Source: Anaeramoeba ignava (Eukaryota > Metamonada > Anaeramoebidae). Taken from it: 64,000 nucleotides of DNA. A program made the translations under genes and the position numbers. Shown here piece by piece: positions 1 to 11,192 of the stretch (position 1 is its first letter; every line of letters begins with the position of its first letter). The notes under the pieces are model-generated. The model had not been told where the DNA came from. It was given only the letters and a program-made list of their open reading frames with translations, and made no database searches. Location of the stretch: assembly GCA_028826165.1 (NCBI GenBank), contig JAPDFW010000096.1:182681-246680 (forward strand). Direction: 5' to 3'.

Positions 1-139
1 GAAAGAAAGAAAATAATTTTTAATTGAGAATTTCTTCTTTCATTCTTTTTTTCTTTTTAATTTTTAAAAACAAAAATTTTTTTTTAAAATCATTTCATTT
101 ATTTTTTTGCTTTTTTTAAAAAAGCCAAGTTAAAATAAG

Positions 140-3100
140 ATGGAGAAAAAAAAATTAAATTGTTGGCTTCGATTTACAACAAAATTTGATAAATCTGTTC
201 AAGATAAATTTACGAAATGGACTGCATTTGTATCAAGACATCCCAAAAAAATAATTACAATTATGTTTATTTTATCAATAGGACTTGGAATAGGATTTTT
301 GAATAAAAAAGTGGAGAATGATCTTGATAAAACTTATGTTCCTCAAGATAGTGTGAGTATGAGAGATTTGGATTGGTGGTCTGATGTTTGGGGTTCTCCT
401 CCAAGATATCTTTATTTTCTTCTTGAAACTGAACCAACTGGAAATAATGCTCTTGTTAAAGGTGCTTTTGATATTCTTTGGGAAATTGATTCATTTTTGA
501 GAAATTTAAAAGTTGAATTTAATGGAAATCAAATTGGTTTTGAGGATGTTTGTATTATGAATCCTATTACAAAAGCTTGTGTTGAATGGGGTGTATTTGC
601 ATATTGGAATTTCAATAGAACTTTAATGGATATTTATAATGATTATTATGGAGTTGTTAATGGAGGTATTGATATTATAACTGGTGAAAGACTTCCTTAT
701 GAAAATGCACTTGGAGGAGTTGAACGTAATAATGGAAATATTACATTTGTTAAAGGAATAAGAACATATTATGCTCTTAGTAACGCACCTGAAGAAAAAG
801 AAAAATGTCTTGCTTTTGAAAAAAAAATTTTAGATTGGCTTGCTGATTTTGATTATAGTTCTTCATTTGCAATTGGATATACAACTGGTAGATCAATCGA
901 TGATGAAATTGGTAGATCAACTGGTTCAACACTTGGATCTGTTGCGATAGGATATACAATTATGTTGATCGTTCTTGGAATCACATTAGGGAAAATCACA
1001 AGTCTTTTACATTCACACTTTTTAATGGCACCTATTGGAGTATTAAGTGTTGGATTGGGAATTATTTCAGCTTTTGGTACTGGTTCTTATTTCATAACTT
1101 GGTGCAATATTTGTTCAATTCTTCCATTTTTGATATTAGCAGTTGGAGTAGATAATATTTATATTATTATCAATAATCTTGATAGAATATCATCAATTCT
1201 TTCACCTTTAGAAAGATGTCAAAAAGCATTATCAAGATCAACAAGTATTTTGATGACAGCCATTATTGATACACTTGCATTTTTATCAGGAACTGTAACT
1301 AAATTTCCAGCTATCAAATGGTTCTGCGCATATGGAGCACTTTGTATTTCGATTGTTTTTATTTTCCAAATGACAATGTTTCTTTCATTTTTAACAATGG
1401 AAGCAAAAAGAATCAGAAAAAGAAAACATTGTTTGTTTCCTTGTTATAGATTAAAAGAAAAGTTTTGGATTGATGTTGATACTGAAAAAGAAAGTGAAAC
1501 TGAAATTGAAATGATTGAAAAAGAAAAAACAACTGATAATGAATTTATAACTGAAAAAGAGAAAACAACTGATAATGAATTTAAAACTGAAAAAGAGAAA
1601 ACAACTGATAATGAATTCCAAACTGATCAAGAATTCCAAACTGAAAAAGAAACAACTGAGTCTGAACAAGAATTTAAAAAAGAAATTTTCAAAGAAACTG
1701 AAAGTACAAATGGAGTTTCTTTAATTGATAATAATGAATTTATTGATCTTGATTTAGAAGAAAGTTCAGTTCCACATCATATCAGAATGCAACAACAAAA
1801 AGCAGCAAGAAAGAAAAAACAAAGAGAACAAAAACTCAAAAAACAAGGAAAAATCAATGAAAAAGATGAAACTCAAAGTACAATTTCCAAAAAAAGTATT
1901 GATTCAGGAAGTACAATTATTGCAGAAATTGAAGAAGAAGATTATGATGTTGATTTTGAAGATCTTCCATTTTTACCAAGATTTATTGAGAAATATTATG
2001 GTCCATTTATCACAAAGAAAAATATCAAAATTCTTATTGTTATTATATTTACAATCATGTTTGGAGTTTCAATTTATCTTTCAACACATATCAGAGAAGG
2101 ATTAATTCGTAAGGATGTTTTCCCAGATGATTCACATCTTCAAGATTTTTATCGAATTAGAGAAAGATATTTTGATCCTGAAGGAAGAGATTATTATCTT
2201 GTTTTTGAAACAGGAACACCTTATCATACACTTTATGGAAAAAATGCAGTTTTAGAAACAGCATCAAAAATAAACGAAAGTAAATGGCTAAAACATAATA
2301 TTGAGAATTGGTATCTTGATTATTTACTTTATCTTCAGGCAGCATATAATGGAACAAGTTACCTTGATGAGAATGGACTTCCACAAGATCCTATTAACTT
2401 CTATGTTAATCTTACTAATTTCTTTTCTCAAAGACAATATATGCATTATTTACTTAAACAACATGTTCTTATCAATCCAAATCAAAGTGCACCTTTAGAT
2501 CAAAAAATCATTGCATCAAGAATGCCAATTTATTCAATTGATTTATCCGATACACAAAAGGATGTTGAATCAATGCTTGATTTAAGAGAAATAACTGAAT
2601 CAAGTCAAGTTGATTGTTATATGTTCTATTACTTTCTATTTTTAACAGAACAATATGTTGTTATCAAACAACAAACATTCCAAAGTATTGGACTTGCATT
2701 AGTTGGATTATTTGTTGTTACTATTATTTTTCTTGTTCATTATCGAATTGCTTTTATTATATTAATCACGATTGCATTTATCGATATTGATTTGTTTGCT
2801 TACATGACATTACTTCATATTCGACTTGATGTTGTTGCTTATATTGTTCTTGTTATGAGTATTGGATTTTCATTAGATTATTCAGCACATTTATCACATT
2901 ATTTTGTTATTACACCAGGAAGAAATAATAACAAAAGAGTTATCAAAAGTTTATCAGTAATGGGACTTTCAGTATTTTTTGGAGCATTTTCTACTTTTCT
3001 TGGAGTTTTACCTGTTTTGGTTTTCGCAAACAGTAATTTCTTTAGAACTTTTACTAAACTTTTTTATGGAACAATTTTATTTGCTATTTTACATGGATTA

Positions 3101-3169
3101 TTATTTTTACCAGTTTTACTTTCAACATTTGGACCTAAATATATTGATTCACATAAAAGAAAGAAATAA
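140..3169 (+). CDS. Patched/NPC1-like sterol-sensing-domain RND transporter
   Basis: Intact single-exon 1009-residue membrane protein of the eukaryotic RND (Patched, NPC1, Dispatched, PTCHD) family. A first membrane segment near residues 38-54 is followed by a large luminal loop. A first bundle of about five segments lies at 265-420 and contains GVDNIYIIINN near 335, the sterol-sensing-domain signature region. A second luminal loop follows, then a second bundle at about 855-1000 with GFSLDYSAHLSHY near 908, the classic Patched-family TM4 proton-relay motif with its Asp. Between the halves lies a charged cytosolic linker (about 450-640) with three near-perfect 12-residue repeats containing EKEKTTDNEF. 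Family members move sterols or lipidated ligands using an ion gradient; the substrate here cannot be read from sequence. The start is the first ATG after an A-rich leader and the length is normal for the family. Closest named group is Patched-domain-containing rather than NPC1. Confidence 0.93.
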   Translation: MEKKKLNCWLRFTTKFDKSVQDKFTKWTAFVSRHPKKIITIMFILSIGLGIGFLNKKVENDLDKTYVPQDSVSMRDLDWWSDVWGSPPRYLYFLLETEPTGNNALVKGAFDILWEIDSFLRNLKVEFNGNQIGFEDVCIMNPITKACVEWGVFAYWNFNRTLMDIYNDYYGVVNGGIDIITGERLPYENALGGVERNNGNITFVKGIRTYYALSNAPEEKEKCLAFEKKILDWLADFDYSSSFAIGYTTGRSIDDEIGRSTGSTLGSVAIGYTIMLIVLGITLGKITSLLHSHFLMAPIGVLSVGLGIISAFGTGSYFITWCNICSILPFLILAVGVDNIYIIINNLDRISSILSPLERCQKALSRSTSILMTAIIDTLAFLSGTVTKFPAIKWFCAYGALCISIVFIFQMTMFLSFLTMEAKRIRKRKHCLFPCYRLKEKFWIDVDTEKESETEIEMIEKEKTTDNEFITEKEKTTDNEFKTEKEKTTDNEFQTDQEFQTEKETTESEQEFKKEIFKETESTNGVSLIDNNEFIDLDLEESSVPHHIRMQQQKAARKKKQREQKLKKQGKINEKDETQSTISKKSIDSGSTIIAEIEEEDYDVDFEDLPFLPRFIEKYYGPFITKKNIKILIVIIFTIMFGVSIYLSTHIREGLIRKDVFPDDSHLQDFYRIRERYFDPEGRDYYLVFETGTPYHTLYGKNAVLETASKINESKWLKHNIENWYLDYLLYLQAAYNGTSYLDENGLPQDPINFYVNLTNFFSQRQYMHYLLKQHVLINPNQSAPLDQKIIASRMPIYSIDLSDTQKDVESMLDLREITESSQVDCYMFYYFLFLTEQYVVIKQQTFQSIGLALVGLFVVTIIFLVHYRIAFIILITIAFIDIDLFAYMTLLHIRLDVVAYIVLVMSIGFSLDYSAHLSHYFVITPGRNNNKRVIKSLSVMGLSVFFGAFSTFLGVLPVLVFANSNFFRTFTKLFYGTILFAILHGLLFLPVLLSTFGPKYIDSHKRKK
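1505..1660 (+). repeat. 36-nt coding minisatellite in the Patched-like linker
   Basis: Three near-identical 36-nt units encode the 12-residue motif containing EKEKTTDNEF, followed by degenerate versions (QTDQEFQTEKE). The region lies in the cytosolic linker between the two membrane bundles, is in frame and intact, and its copy number is probably variable between strains. Confidence 0.8.
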
Positions 3170-3190
3170 TCAATCCATCAATTAACTCGA

Positions 3191-3221
<31 letters not shown>

Positions 3222-3345
3222 TTCTTTTCTTTTCTTTTCTTTTCTTTTGAGTTATTTTTTTAATTCAAGATTCAATTCAATTCCAAAAAAAAAATTTTTT
3301 TTAATTTTTTTTTTCATTTTTTTTTTTTCATTTTTTTCTTTTTTA

Positions 3346-5826
3346 ATGGATTCAAAATTAATTACAAATCTTGAACAAAAGCAAATAACATCAATAAACA
3401 CATCAAAATCACCAATCAAAGAATACACAAAAGAGCAACTATTGTTCTTATCAAAAAACGAAACATGTCAAAAAACACCAAAAGAATTGCAAGAACTTTT
3501 CCAAAAATATCCATTTCTTAAAAATAATTTTCTTTATTCTCCAATAAATTTTTTAAATCAAAGAAATATTCCAATTTCTCACAATTTTTATTTAACCAAA
3601 AAAAAATTTGAAACTCCAAATAAAACAGACAAATTTGAATCACATTCACCAACTGGTTTTTTTGGTTTTCCTAAAGTGCAAAAGCATGAAGAACTTTCCA
3701 ATCAAAAAATTCAAAAAAAAATTGATCCATTAACTTTGGATGGAATTGAAACATTGAGTTTAGATGAAATTGAATTAAATTTAAATAATAAAAATAAAGA
3801 ATTAACAACAAAATCAAAATCAAAATTAGAATCAAAATCAAAATCGATACCAAAATCGACACCAAAATCAAAATCAAAATCAAAATCAAAATCAAAATCA
3901 AAATTAGAACCAAAATCAGAATCAAAATCAAAATCAAAATCAAAATTAGAATCAAAATCAAAATCAAAACCAAAATTAGAACCAAAATCAGAATCAAAAC
4001 CAAAATCAAAATCAAAATCAAAATCAGAATCAAAATCAAAATCAAAATCAAAATCTAAATTAAAATCAGAATCAAAATCAAAATCAAAAACAGAATCAAA
4101 TAGCTCAATAATTAAAAAATTTGATGCAGTTGACGAAAAATCTCCAAATCAAAAAAACATTCCTGATGGAACAATTTCGCTTTTAGATCTTGAGGATTTC
4201 ATTGAAAATAATGAGTCAAATGATCCACCACAACCTTTCTATTCTCAAGAAGATATAAACAAAAATATGGCAAATCAAAATGATATTTCTAATTTTTCAC
4301 AAAAAACAAAAAATAGTCCGTTAACAGATTCTATTCCAATATTAGATCTTGAAACAATTGAAAAACTTGAAACAAAAGAAACAGATGAAGCGAATCAATC
4401 ACAAATATTAACTTCAAATTTATTATCACAAAGTCCAAAACCAAAACCAAAACCAAAATTCAAACCAAAACCAAAATCAGCATCACCAAAAAAAAAATTA
4501 ATCAATAATTCACATAAAGAAATGTTATCAAAAAATCAAAAGGATATTCAAAAAAAACTCCAAGAAAGACAAGAATATTTAAAAAAATCTCAACAAAATG
4601 ATGATAATCAACGTGGATCACATTTTTTTCTTCCAATCCAAAATCAATTAAATCAATTAAATCAAAATCAATTAAATCAATCAAATCCAGAAAATCAATT
4701 AAATCAACAAACTCAATTTAATCAACAAAACCTTCAACAAATTATTCCAAAAAACCAATTAAATCAACAAAATCAACAAATTCAATTAAATCAACAAATT
4801 ATTCCAAAAAACCAATTAAATCAACAAAATCTTCAACAAAATCAACAAACTCAATTTAATCAACAAATTATTCCAAAAAACCAATTAAATCAACAAATTA
4901 TTCCAAAAAATCAATTAAATCAACAAAATCAACAAATTCAATTAAATCAACAAATTATTCCAAAAAATCAATTAAATCAACAAATTCAATTAAATCAACA
5001 AAATCAATTTAATCAACAAAACCTTCAACAAATTATTCCAAAAAACCAATTAAATCAACAAATTATTCCAAAAAATCAATTAAATCAACAAAATCAACAA
5101 ATTATTCCAAAAAATCAATTAAATCAATTTAATCAACAAATTCAATTAAATCAACAAAATCAACAAAATCAAAACCTTCAACAAATTATTCCAAAAAATC
5201 AACAAAATCAACAAAATCAACAAATTCAATTAAATCAACAAATTATTCCAAAAAATCAACTAAATCAACAAAATCAACAAATTATTCCAAAAAATCAATT
5301 AAATCAATTTAATCAACAAAATCAACAAAATCAACAAAATCAATTTAATCAACAAAATCAAATGTTTCAACAAAATCAAATGCTTCAATATCAAATACTT
5401 CAAAATCAAATGTTTATGAGGCAAATGCTTCAACATCAAATACATCAACAAAATCAATTAAACCAATTTAATCAAAATCAATTTAATCAACATCAATATC
5501 AAAATCAAAATCAATTTAATCAAAATCAACAAAATCAATTAAATCAATTTAATCAAAATCAAAATCAACAAAATCAATTTAATAAAAATCAAAATCAAAA
5601 TCAAAATCAAAATCAAAATCAAAATCAAAATCAAAATCAAAATTCAAATCAAAATCAAAATTCAAATCAAAAATTTTCATTTTCAGGTTTCGATCCATTT
5701 TCTCAAAAAACATCACAAAAAAATTATTCTCAACAAAAAACTGAAACAAAAAGTATGAAAGAATTAGAAGAACAATTACTTTCCTCTTTAATTTTTGAAT
5801 CACCAAAAGAAGAAAATAAAAAATAA
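3346..5826 (+). CDS. Low-complexity Lys-Ser / Asn-Gln prion-like protein
   Basis: About 826 residues and not recognised as any family. The first ATG in frame is at 3346. The open frame extends upstream only through a T-rich leader beginning with TTG, so the shorter start is chosen. The N-terminal 150 residues are mixed and Lys/Asn-rich. A Lys-Ser tract (about residues 160-250, with KSKSKS, ESKSK and PKLEPKSE variants) precedes two similar acidic motifs, ISLLDLEDFIE and IPILDLETIE, which could be short linear binding motifs. A Pro-Lys tract follows, then about 350 residues of Asn-Gln repeats with a recurring IIPKNQLNQQ word. The C-terminus (FSGFDPFSQ, KSMKELEEQLLSSLIF) looks ordered again and helical. 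The composition predicts a disordered, condensate-forming protein; function unknown. Confidence 0.75.
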   Translation: MDSKLITNLEQKQITSINTSKSPIKEYTKEQLLFLSKNETCQKTPKELQELFQKYPFLKNNFLYSPINFLNQRNIPISHNFYLTKKKFETPNKTDKFESHSPTGFFGFPKVQKHEELSNQKIQKKIDPLTLDGIETLSLDEIELNLNNKNKELTTKSKSKLESKSKSIPKSTPKSKSKSKSKSKSKLEPKSESKSKSKSKLESKSKSKPKLEPKSESKPKSKSKSKSESKSKSKSKSKLKSESKSKSKTESNSSIIKKFDAVDEKSPNQKNIPDGTISLLDLEDFIENNESNDPPQPFYSQEDINKNMANQNDISNFSQKTKNSPLTDSIPILDLETIEKLETKETDEANQSQILTSNLLSQSPKPKPKPKFKPKPKSASPKKKLINNSHKEMLSKNQKDIQKKLQERQEYLKKSQQNDDNQRGSHFFLPIQNQLNQLNQNQLNQSNPENQLNQQTQFNQQNLQQIIPKNQLNQQNQQIQLNQQIIPKNQLNQQNLQQNQQTQFNQQIIPKNQLNQQIIPKNQLNQQNQQIQLNQQIIPKNQLNQQIQLNQQNQFNQQNLQQIIPKNQLNQQIIPKNQLNQQNQQIIPKNQLNQFNQQIQLNQQNQQNQNLQQIIPKNQQNQQNQQIQLNQQIIPKNQLNQQNQQIIPKNQLNQFNQQNQQNQQNQFNQQNQMFQQNQMLQYQILQNQMFMRQMLQHQIHQQNQLNQFNQNQFNQHQYQNQNQFNQNQQNQLNQFNQNQNQQNQFNKNQNQNQNQNQNQNQNQNQNSNQNQNSNQKFSFSGFDPFSQKTSQKNYSQQKTETKSMKELEEQLLSSLIFESPKEENKK
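3810..4105 (+). repeat. (TCAAAA)n hexamer tract coding Lys-Ser
   Basis: Tandem TCAAAA/CCAAAA hexamers read as Ser-Lys and Pro-Lys with Glu-Ser interruptions. The opposite strand is open through the same tract only because the hexamer lacks stops in that register. Confidence 0.85.
4636..5660 (+). repeat. AATCAA-based tract coding Asn-Gln repeats
   Basis: Long array of AATCAA/CAAAAT words read as Asn-Gln, with a higher-order unit of roughly 30-50 nt coding IIPKNQLNQQ that recurs about ten times. It ends in a pure Asn-Gln run near 5585-5640. Confidence 0.85.
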
Positions 5827-5997
5827 AAAAACAACAACAGAAATTGTTTCAAACAGTTTTTCATCAATAAAACATTCAAAATTTCAATTTTTATTTTTTA
5901 AATACGTGTTAAATGTTTTGAGTTTTTTTTTTTTAAATTTTTTTTTGTTTTTAAAAATCATTTTTTCTCTCTTTTAAAAAAACAAACAAAAACAAAA

Positions 5998-8900
5998 ATG
6001 ATTTATCTTCTTAAAGATTCTGATTTAACACCCAAAGTGACATTTACAAAAACAGAAACACAAGAAATTATTGCTGATGTTTCACGTTTTGGAAAAACAT
6101 CATTTAATTCTGACATTTGCAATCAAATTGTTTCTTATGAACCAAAAATTCATACATTAAATATTTCTTATAATCATATTTCACGTGAAACAGATATTAA
6201 TTTTATTGTTGATCTTCTTGAGCTTCATGACCTTTATCTTAATACTAATTTTCTTAGTGTTCTTCCTCAAAAAATAACAAATGTATTTTTCAATTCAAAT
6301 TCCCATTTTCAATTTAGATTAAAATTAAAATTCATTTATTAAAATTAAAATTCATTTATTAAAATTAAAATCAAAATTAAAAATTAAAATTAAAAATTAA
6401 AATTAAAATTCATTTATAAAATCAAAATTAAAATTAAAATTAAAATTAAAATTAAAAATTAAAATTAAAAATTAAAATTAAAATTCATTTATTAAAATTA
6501 AAATTAAAATTAAAATTCATTTATAAAATTAAAATTAAAATTAAAATTAAAATTCAAAATCAAAATTTAGTTGACCAAACTTGAAGAAATTGATATTTCA
6601 AGCAATTCTTTCCAACAATTTTCCTTTTTAACAAACCCTCTTCCAAATATCACTCGTTTTAATGCATCATTCAATAGAGGATTAAGAAAATTTCCAAAAG
6701 AATTTGTGAATTTCCCACAATTAAGAATTTTAAATTTAAGAAAATGCTCTATTAATCTTTTAAACGATGAAATTTACAATTTAGAAAATTTAGAAATTTT
6801 GGATCTATCTTATAATCAAATTAATATAGTTCCAAAATCAATAGGAGATTTAAAGAATCTTCAAGTTTTAATGCTTGATCATAATCACATTACAAATTTT
6901 GAAGCAAATTTCACATCTGTAAAATTTAAAAAGAAAAATTATTCAATAACAACTACTTTTCTTATTTTTTGGATTACTTTCAAATTCAAAGGAAAATCAA
7001 TTAGAATATCTTGATGTTTCGGTGAATGAACTCAAAAAATTTCCACTCCAAATCACCAACTTAAAAAAATTACAATATTTGGATTTTTCCTTAAATAAAC
7101 CGGTACTTGAAATACCAAGTTCGATATCTGAATTAGTATCTTTGAAAACTTTAAGATGGAATAGCAATGATATTTCATCACTCCCTCAAAGTCTTGAAAA
7201 ATTAAAATCAACTTTGGTGGAACTGAGAATTAGATTCAACAAAATCAAAACGTTTCCTCTTTGTATTCTTGAATTAATCAATTTGCAAGTACTTGATTTA
7301 TCAGGAAATTTACTGACGAAACTTCCAAATGAATTTTCCAAAAAACTTCCAAAATTGGAAAAGATTTATCTTGCTTATAATGGATTTAAAAGAATTCCTC
7401 CAAATTTGGTGAATTTTCAAAACTTACAAAGAGTTTGGCTTGATGGCAATCCTTTAAAAGGAAAAAGCATGAAAATTGTAGAACAAGGAATGAAACAATT
7501 ACTTCGTTATTTAGCAAATGATAAATCATCTTCAAAAAATCAAAATAATAAAAATAATGAAAATAATAAAAATAATGAAAATGATGATCAAGATGATGAA
7601 ATTAAATGGATTGAATTTGATCCTTTTACTTCTGAGATTGGAGAGAGTTTTAACGAAAACCAAAATATAAATGAACTAGAAATTGGAGAAGATGTTTTAA
7701 ATCAAGCAAACAACGAAAATATAGAAAACAATGAAAACATTGAAAAAATTGGAAATGAAGAAAAACTTCCAACAAAAAAAACTGGTCCAAACATTGAAAA
7801 AGAATTCAATTCCTCAATAATAATGCCTCCAAACTCAACAAAATTAACAATACCAGAACTCAAAGATAAAATATTGGGGACTATTGTTGGCAATTGTGTT
7901 GGGGACGCAGTTGGATTAGCCACAGAATTTCTTTCCAAAAAACAATCAGCAATTCTTTATGATTTCGAGAACTTTGATTATGATAAATTTTTATTAGATG
8001 GACATCGATCCAGATGGATTAGAGGGGATTGGACCGATGATTCAGATCAAATGATATTAATTTTGGATAGTATCATTGCAAATCACGGGGAAATAATTGA
8101 AACGGATTTTGCACATCGTTTGTCTTTTTGGATATCAAATGGATTTCCTGAGCTTGGCGATATTGGAGGAATGGGGCTTGGTGCAACAGTTCCATCTGTT
8201 GTGCGTTCGCCAGGCTTTCTTCAAAACCCTCATTCAGCCTCAAAAACTATTTGGAAGCAAAGGAACAGAAATGCTGCTGCAAATGGAGCTGTTATGCGCA
8301 CTTCTGTTCTTGGAATTCCGAAGTTTCACAATCTTGATATTGTCAGAGAAAACACACTCAAAATCACAAAAGTAACTCATCATGATCATCGTTGTAGAGC
8401 TAGTTCTGTTGCAACTACAACTGCCATTGCTTTAATGCTTCAAGGCGAAAAAGATATCCAGAAAATTATTGATCTTGCTTTGAAAAAAGGAGAGAAAGAA
8501 ATCAAAATTAAGAAGCATGCTCATGAATTTAGAGAGCATTTAGAGGCTAAATCGTGGAGTTCTTTGAGGCTTGATGAACCTCAGAAAATTGGATATACTT
8601 TGAAGGCTGTTGGTGCTGGATTTTATGCTCTTCGATCTTTAGAAACTAGTGATGATTTCTTACAACTTTTAACTGAGATGACTATGGAAGCTGGAGATGC
8701 TGATACAAAGTATATAAATTTGAATATTGAATAATAAATATTGAATATTGAATATTGAATATTAAATATTAAATAATAAATAATGAATATTAAATAATGA
8801 ATATTAAATATTAAATAATGAATATTAAATAATGAATATTAAATAATAAATAATAAATAATGAATAATGAATAATAAATATTGAATAATTAATATTAAAT

Positions 8901-10982
8901 ATTAAATATTAAATATTGAATATTAAATATTAAATAATAAATAATAAATAATAAATATTAAATATTAAATAATAAATATTAAATATTAAATATTAAATAT
9001 TGAATATTGAATATTAAATATTAAATATTAAATATTAAATAATAAATAATAAATATTAAATAATAAATATTAAATAATGAATATTGAATAATGAATATTA
9101 AATATTGAATATTAAATAATAAATAATGAATAATGAATATTAAATATTGAATATTAAATATTGAATATTGAATAATAAATAATAAATATTGAATATTAAA
9201 TAATGAATAATGAATATTGAATATTAAATAATAAATAATAAATATTGAATATTAAATATTGAATATTGAATAATAAATAATAAATAATGAATAATGAATA
9301 ATAAATATTGAATAATAAATAACAAATAATGAATAATGAATAATAAATATTGAATATTAAATATTAAATAATAAATAATAAATAATAAATATTAAATATT
9401 AAATATTGAATATTGAATATTGAATACTGAATAATAAATATTAAATAATGAATATTGAATATTAAATAATAAATAATAAATATTGAATATTAAATATTAA
9501 ATATTAAATAATAAATATTAAATAATAAATATTGAATATTAAATAATGAATATTAAATAATAAATAATGAATATTAAATAATAAATAATGAATATTAAAT
9601 ATTAAATAATGAATAATAAATATTGAATATTAAATATTAAATATTAAATATTAAATAATAAATATTGAATATTAAATATTAAATATTAAATATTGAATAT
9701 TGAATATTGAATATTAAATAATAAATAATGAATAATAAATATTAATATTAAATAATAAATAATGAATAATGAATATTGAATAATAGATATTAAATATTAA
9801 ATAATAAATAATAAATATTGAATATTGAATATTAAATATTAAATAATAAATAATAAATAATAAATATTAAATAATGAATATTAAATAATGAATATTAAAT
9901 ATTAAATAAATAAATATTAAATAATAAATAATGAATAATAAATAATAAATATTGAATATTGAATATTGAATATTAAATATTAAATATTAAATAATAAATA
10001 TTAAATATTGAATATTGAATAATAAATATTGAATAATACATATTGAATAATAAATATTGAATAATGAATAATAAATAATGAATAATAAATAATGAATAAT
10101 AAATAATAAATAGTGAATATTGAATATTGAATATTGAATATTGAATATTGAATATTGAATATTGAATATTGAATATTGAATATTAAATATTGAATATTAA
10201 ATATTAAATATTGAATATTAAATAATAATGAATATTGAATATTAAATAATAAATAATGAATATTAAAAATAACTAAATATTGAATAATGAATATTAAATA
10301 TTGAATATTAAATAATAAATAATAAAAAAATAAATAAATAAATAAAAATGAATATTGAATGATTGAATATTGAATATTGAATATTAAAAATAATAAATAT
10401 TAAATAATAAATAATGAATATTGAATAATAAATATTGAATATTAAATATTGAATAATAAATAATAAATAATGAATAATAAATAAATAAATAAATTAAATA
10501 TTAAATATTAAATAATGAATAATGAATAATAAATATTGAATATTAAATATTAAATATTAAATATTAAATATTAAATATTGAATATTAAATAATAAATAAT
10601 GAATATTAAATAATAAATATTAAATATTAAATATTAAATATTAAATAATAAATAATAAATATCGAATAATGAATAATGAATAATGAATATTAAATATTGA
10701 ATATTGAATATTAAATATTAAATAATGAATATTAAATATTGAATATTAAATATTAAATATTAAATATTAAATAATAAATAATAAATATCGAATATTGAAT
10801 ATTAGATATTAAATATTGATTTAATTTATTTTGATTTAAATTAATTTAGTGGAGCTGTTGTTGGAGCTTTGCTTGGTTGTAGAGTTGGTTTTTCAAAAAT
10901 TCCTTTAGAATGGAGAGAAATGCCTCATGTAAATTGGATCAAATCAAAAGTGGAAAAACTTTTTGAATTAATGGGAATTTAA
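5998..10982 (+). CDS. LRR - ADP-ribosylglycohydrolase fusion protein
   Basis: Predicted exons are 5998-6282, 6571-6918, 6992-8709 and 10850-10982 (2484 nt, 827 residues); every GT-AG junction keeps frame. The first part is a leucine-rich-repeat domain of 'NLKKLQYLDFS' type (residues about 50-380), whose repeats run across exon borders (KITN/LTKLEEID and FTS/ENQLEYLD). An Asn/Glu-rich linker follows. The C-terminal third is a DraG/ARH-type ADP-ribosylglycohydrolase: GTIVGNCVGDAVGLATEF, the metal-site motif WTDDSDQ, GAVMRTSVLG, and the second metal motif GDADTN rebuilt exactly across the 2.1-kb last intron (GATACAA + T), running into GAVVGALLGC. Such enzymes remove ADP-ribose from proteins or small molecules using two Mg ions. 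All metal-binding Asp positions look present, so activity is likely. The LRR probably selects the substrate or partner. Confidence 0.9.
6283..6570 (+). repeat. Intron filled with TTAAAA / TTCATTTATAAAA repeats
   Basis: Intron 1 of the LRR-ARH gene. After the GT the sequence is almost entirely TTAAAA hexamers punctuated by ATTCATTTAT(T)AAAATT, ending in TTTAG. The same punctuating word recurs in introns of several unrelated genes in this window. Confidence 0.8.
8710..10849 (+). repeat. 2.1-kb intronic minisatellite of AAATATTGAATATT words
   Basis: Last intron of the LRR-ARH gene, opening GTATAT and closing TTTAG. It is made of interleaved words AAATATT, GAATATT, AAATAAT and GAATAAT with no other content seen. 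It splits the metal-binding motif of the enzyme, so correct splicing is needed for activity. Confidence 0.9.
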
Positions 10983-11192
10983 TTTAAAATTAATTAAAAG
11001 GAGAAAATTTAATTTAAAATAATTAAAAAGAAGAAAATTTATTTAAAATAAATAAAACGAACTTAAAAGAAAAAAATTTTTTTTTTTGATTTTCATTTTT
11101 TTGATTTTTCTTATTTTGACAAAAGTTTTTAATATTTTTTTTATATTTTTTTTTTTAAAAAAAGAATAATTAAAAATTTTATAACGAAATTA

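Noticed and set aside
3247-3345. N-terminal extension of the Lys-Ser/Asn-Gln protein starting at TTG
   Set aside because: TTG is not a credible eukaryotic start, and the extension translates a T-rich leader into a Phe-rich run. The first ATG is at 3346.
3671-4051. Antisense open frame of Ile/Leu repeats
   Set aside because: Shadow of the TCAAAA tract on the coding strand; no start context or non-repeat content.
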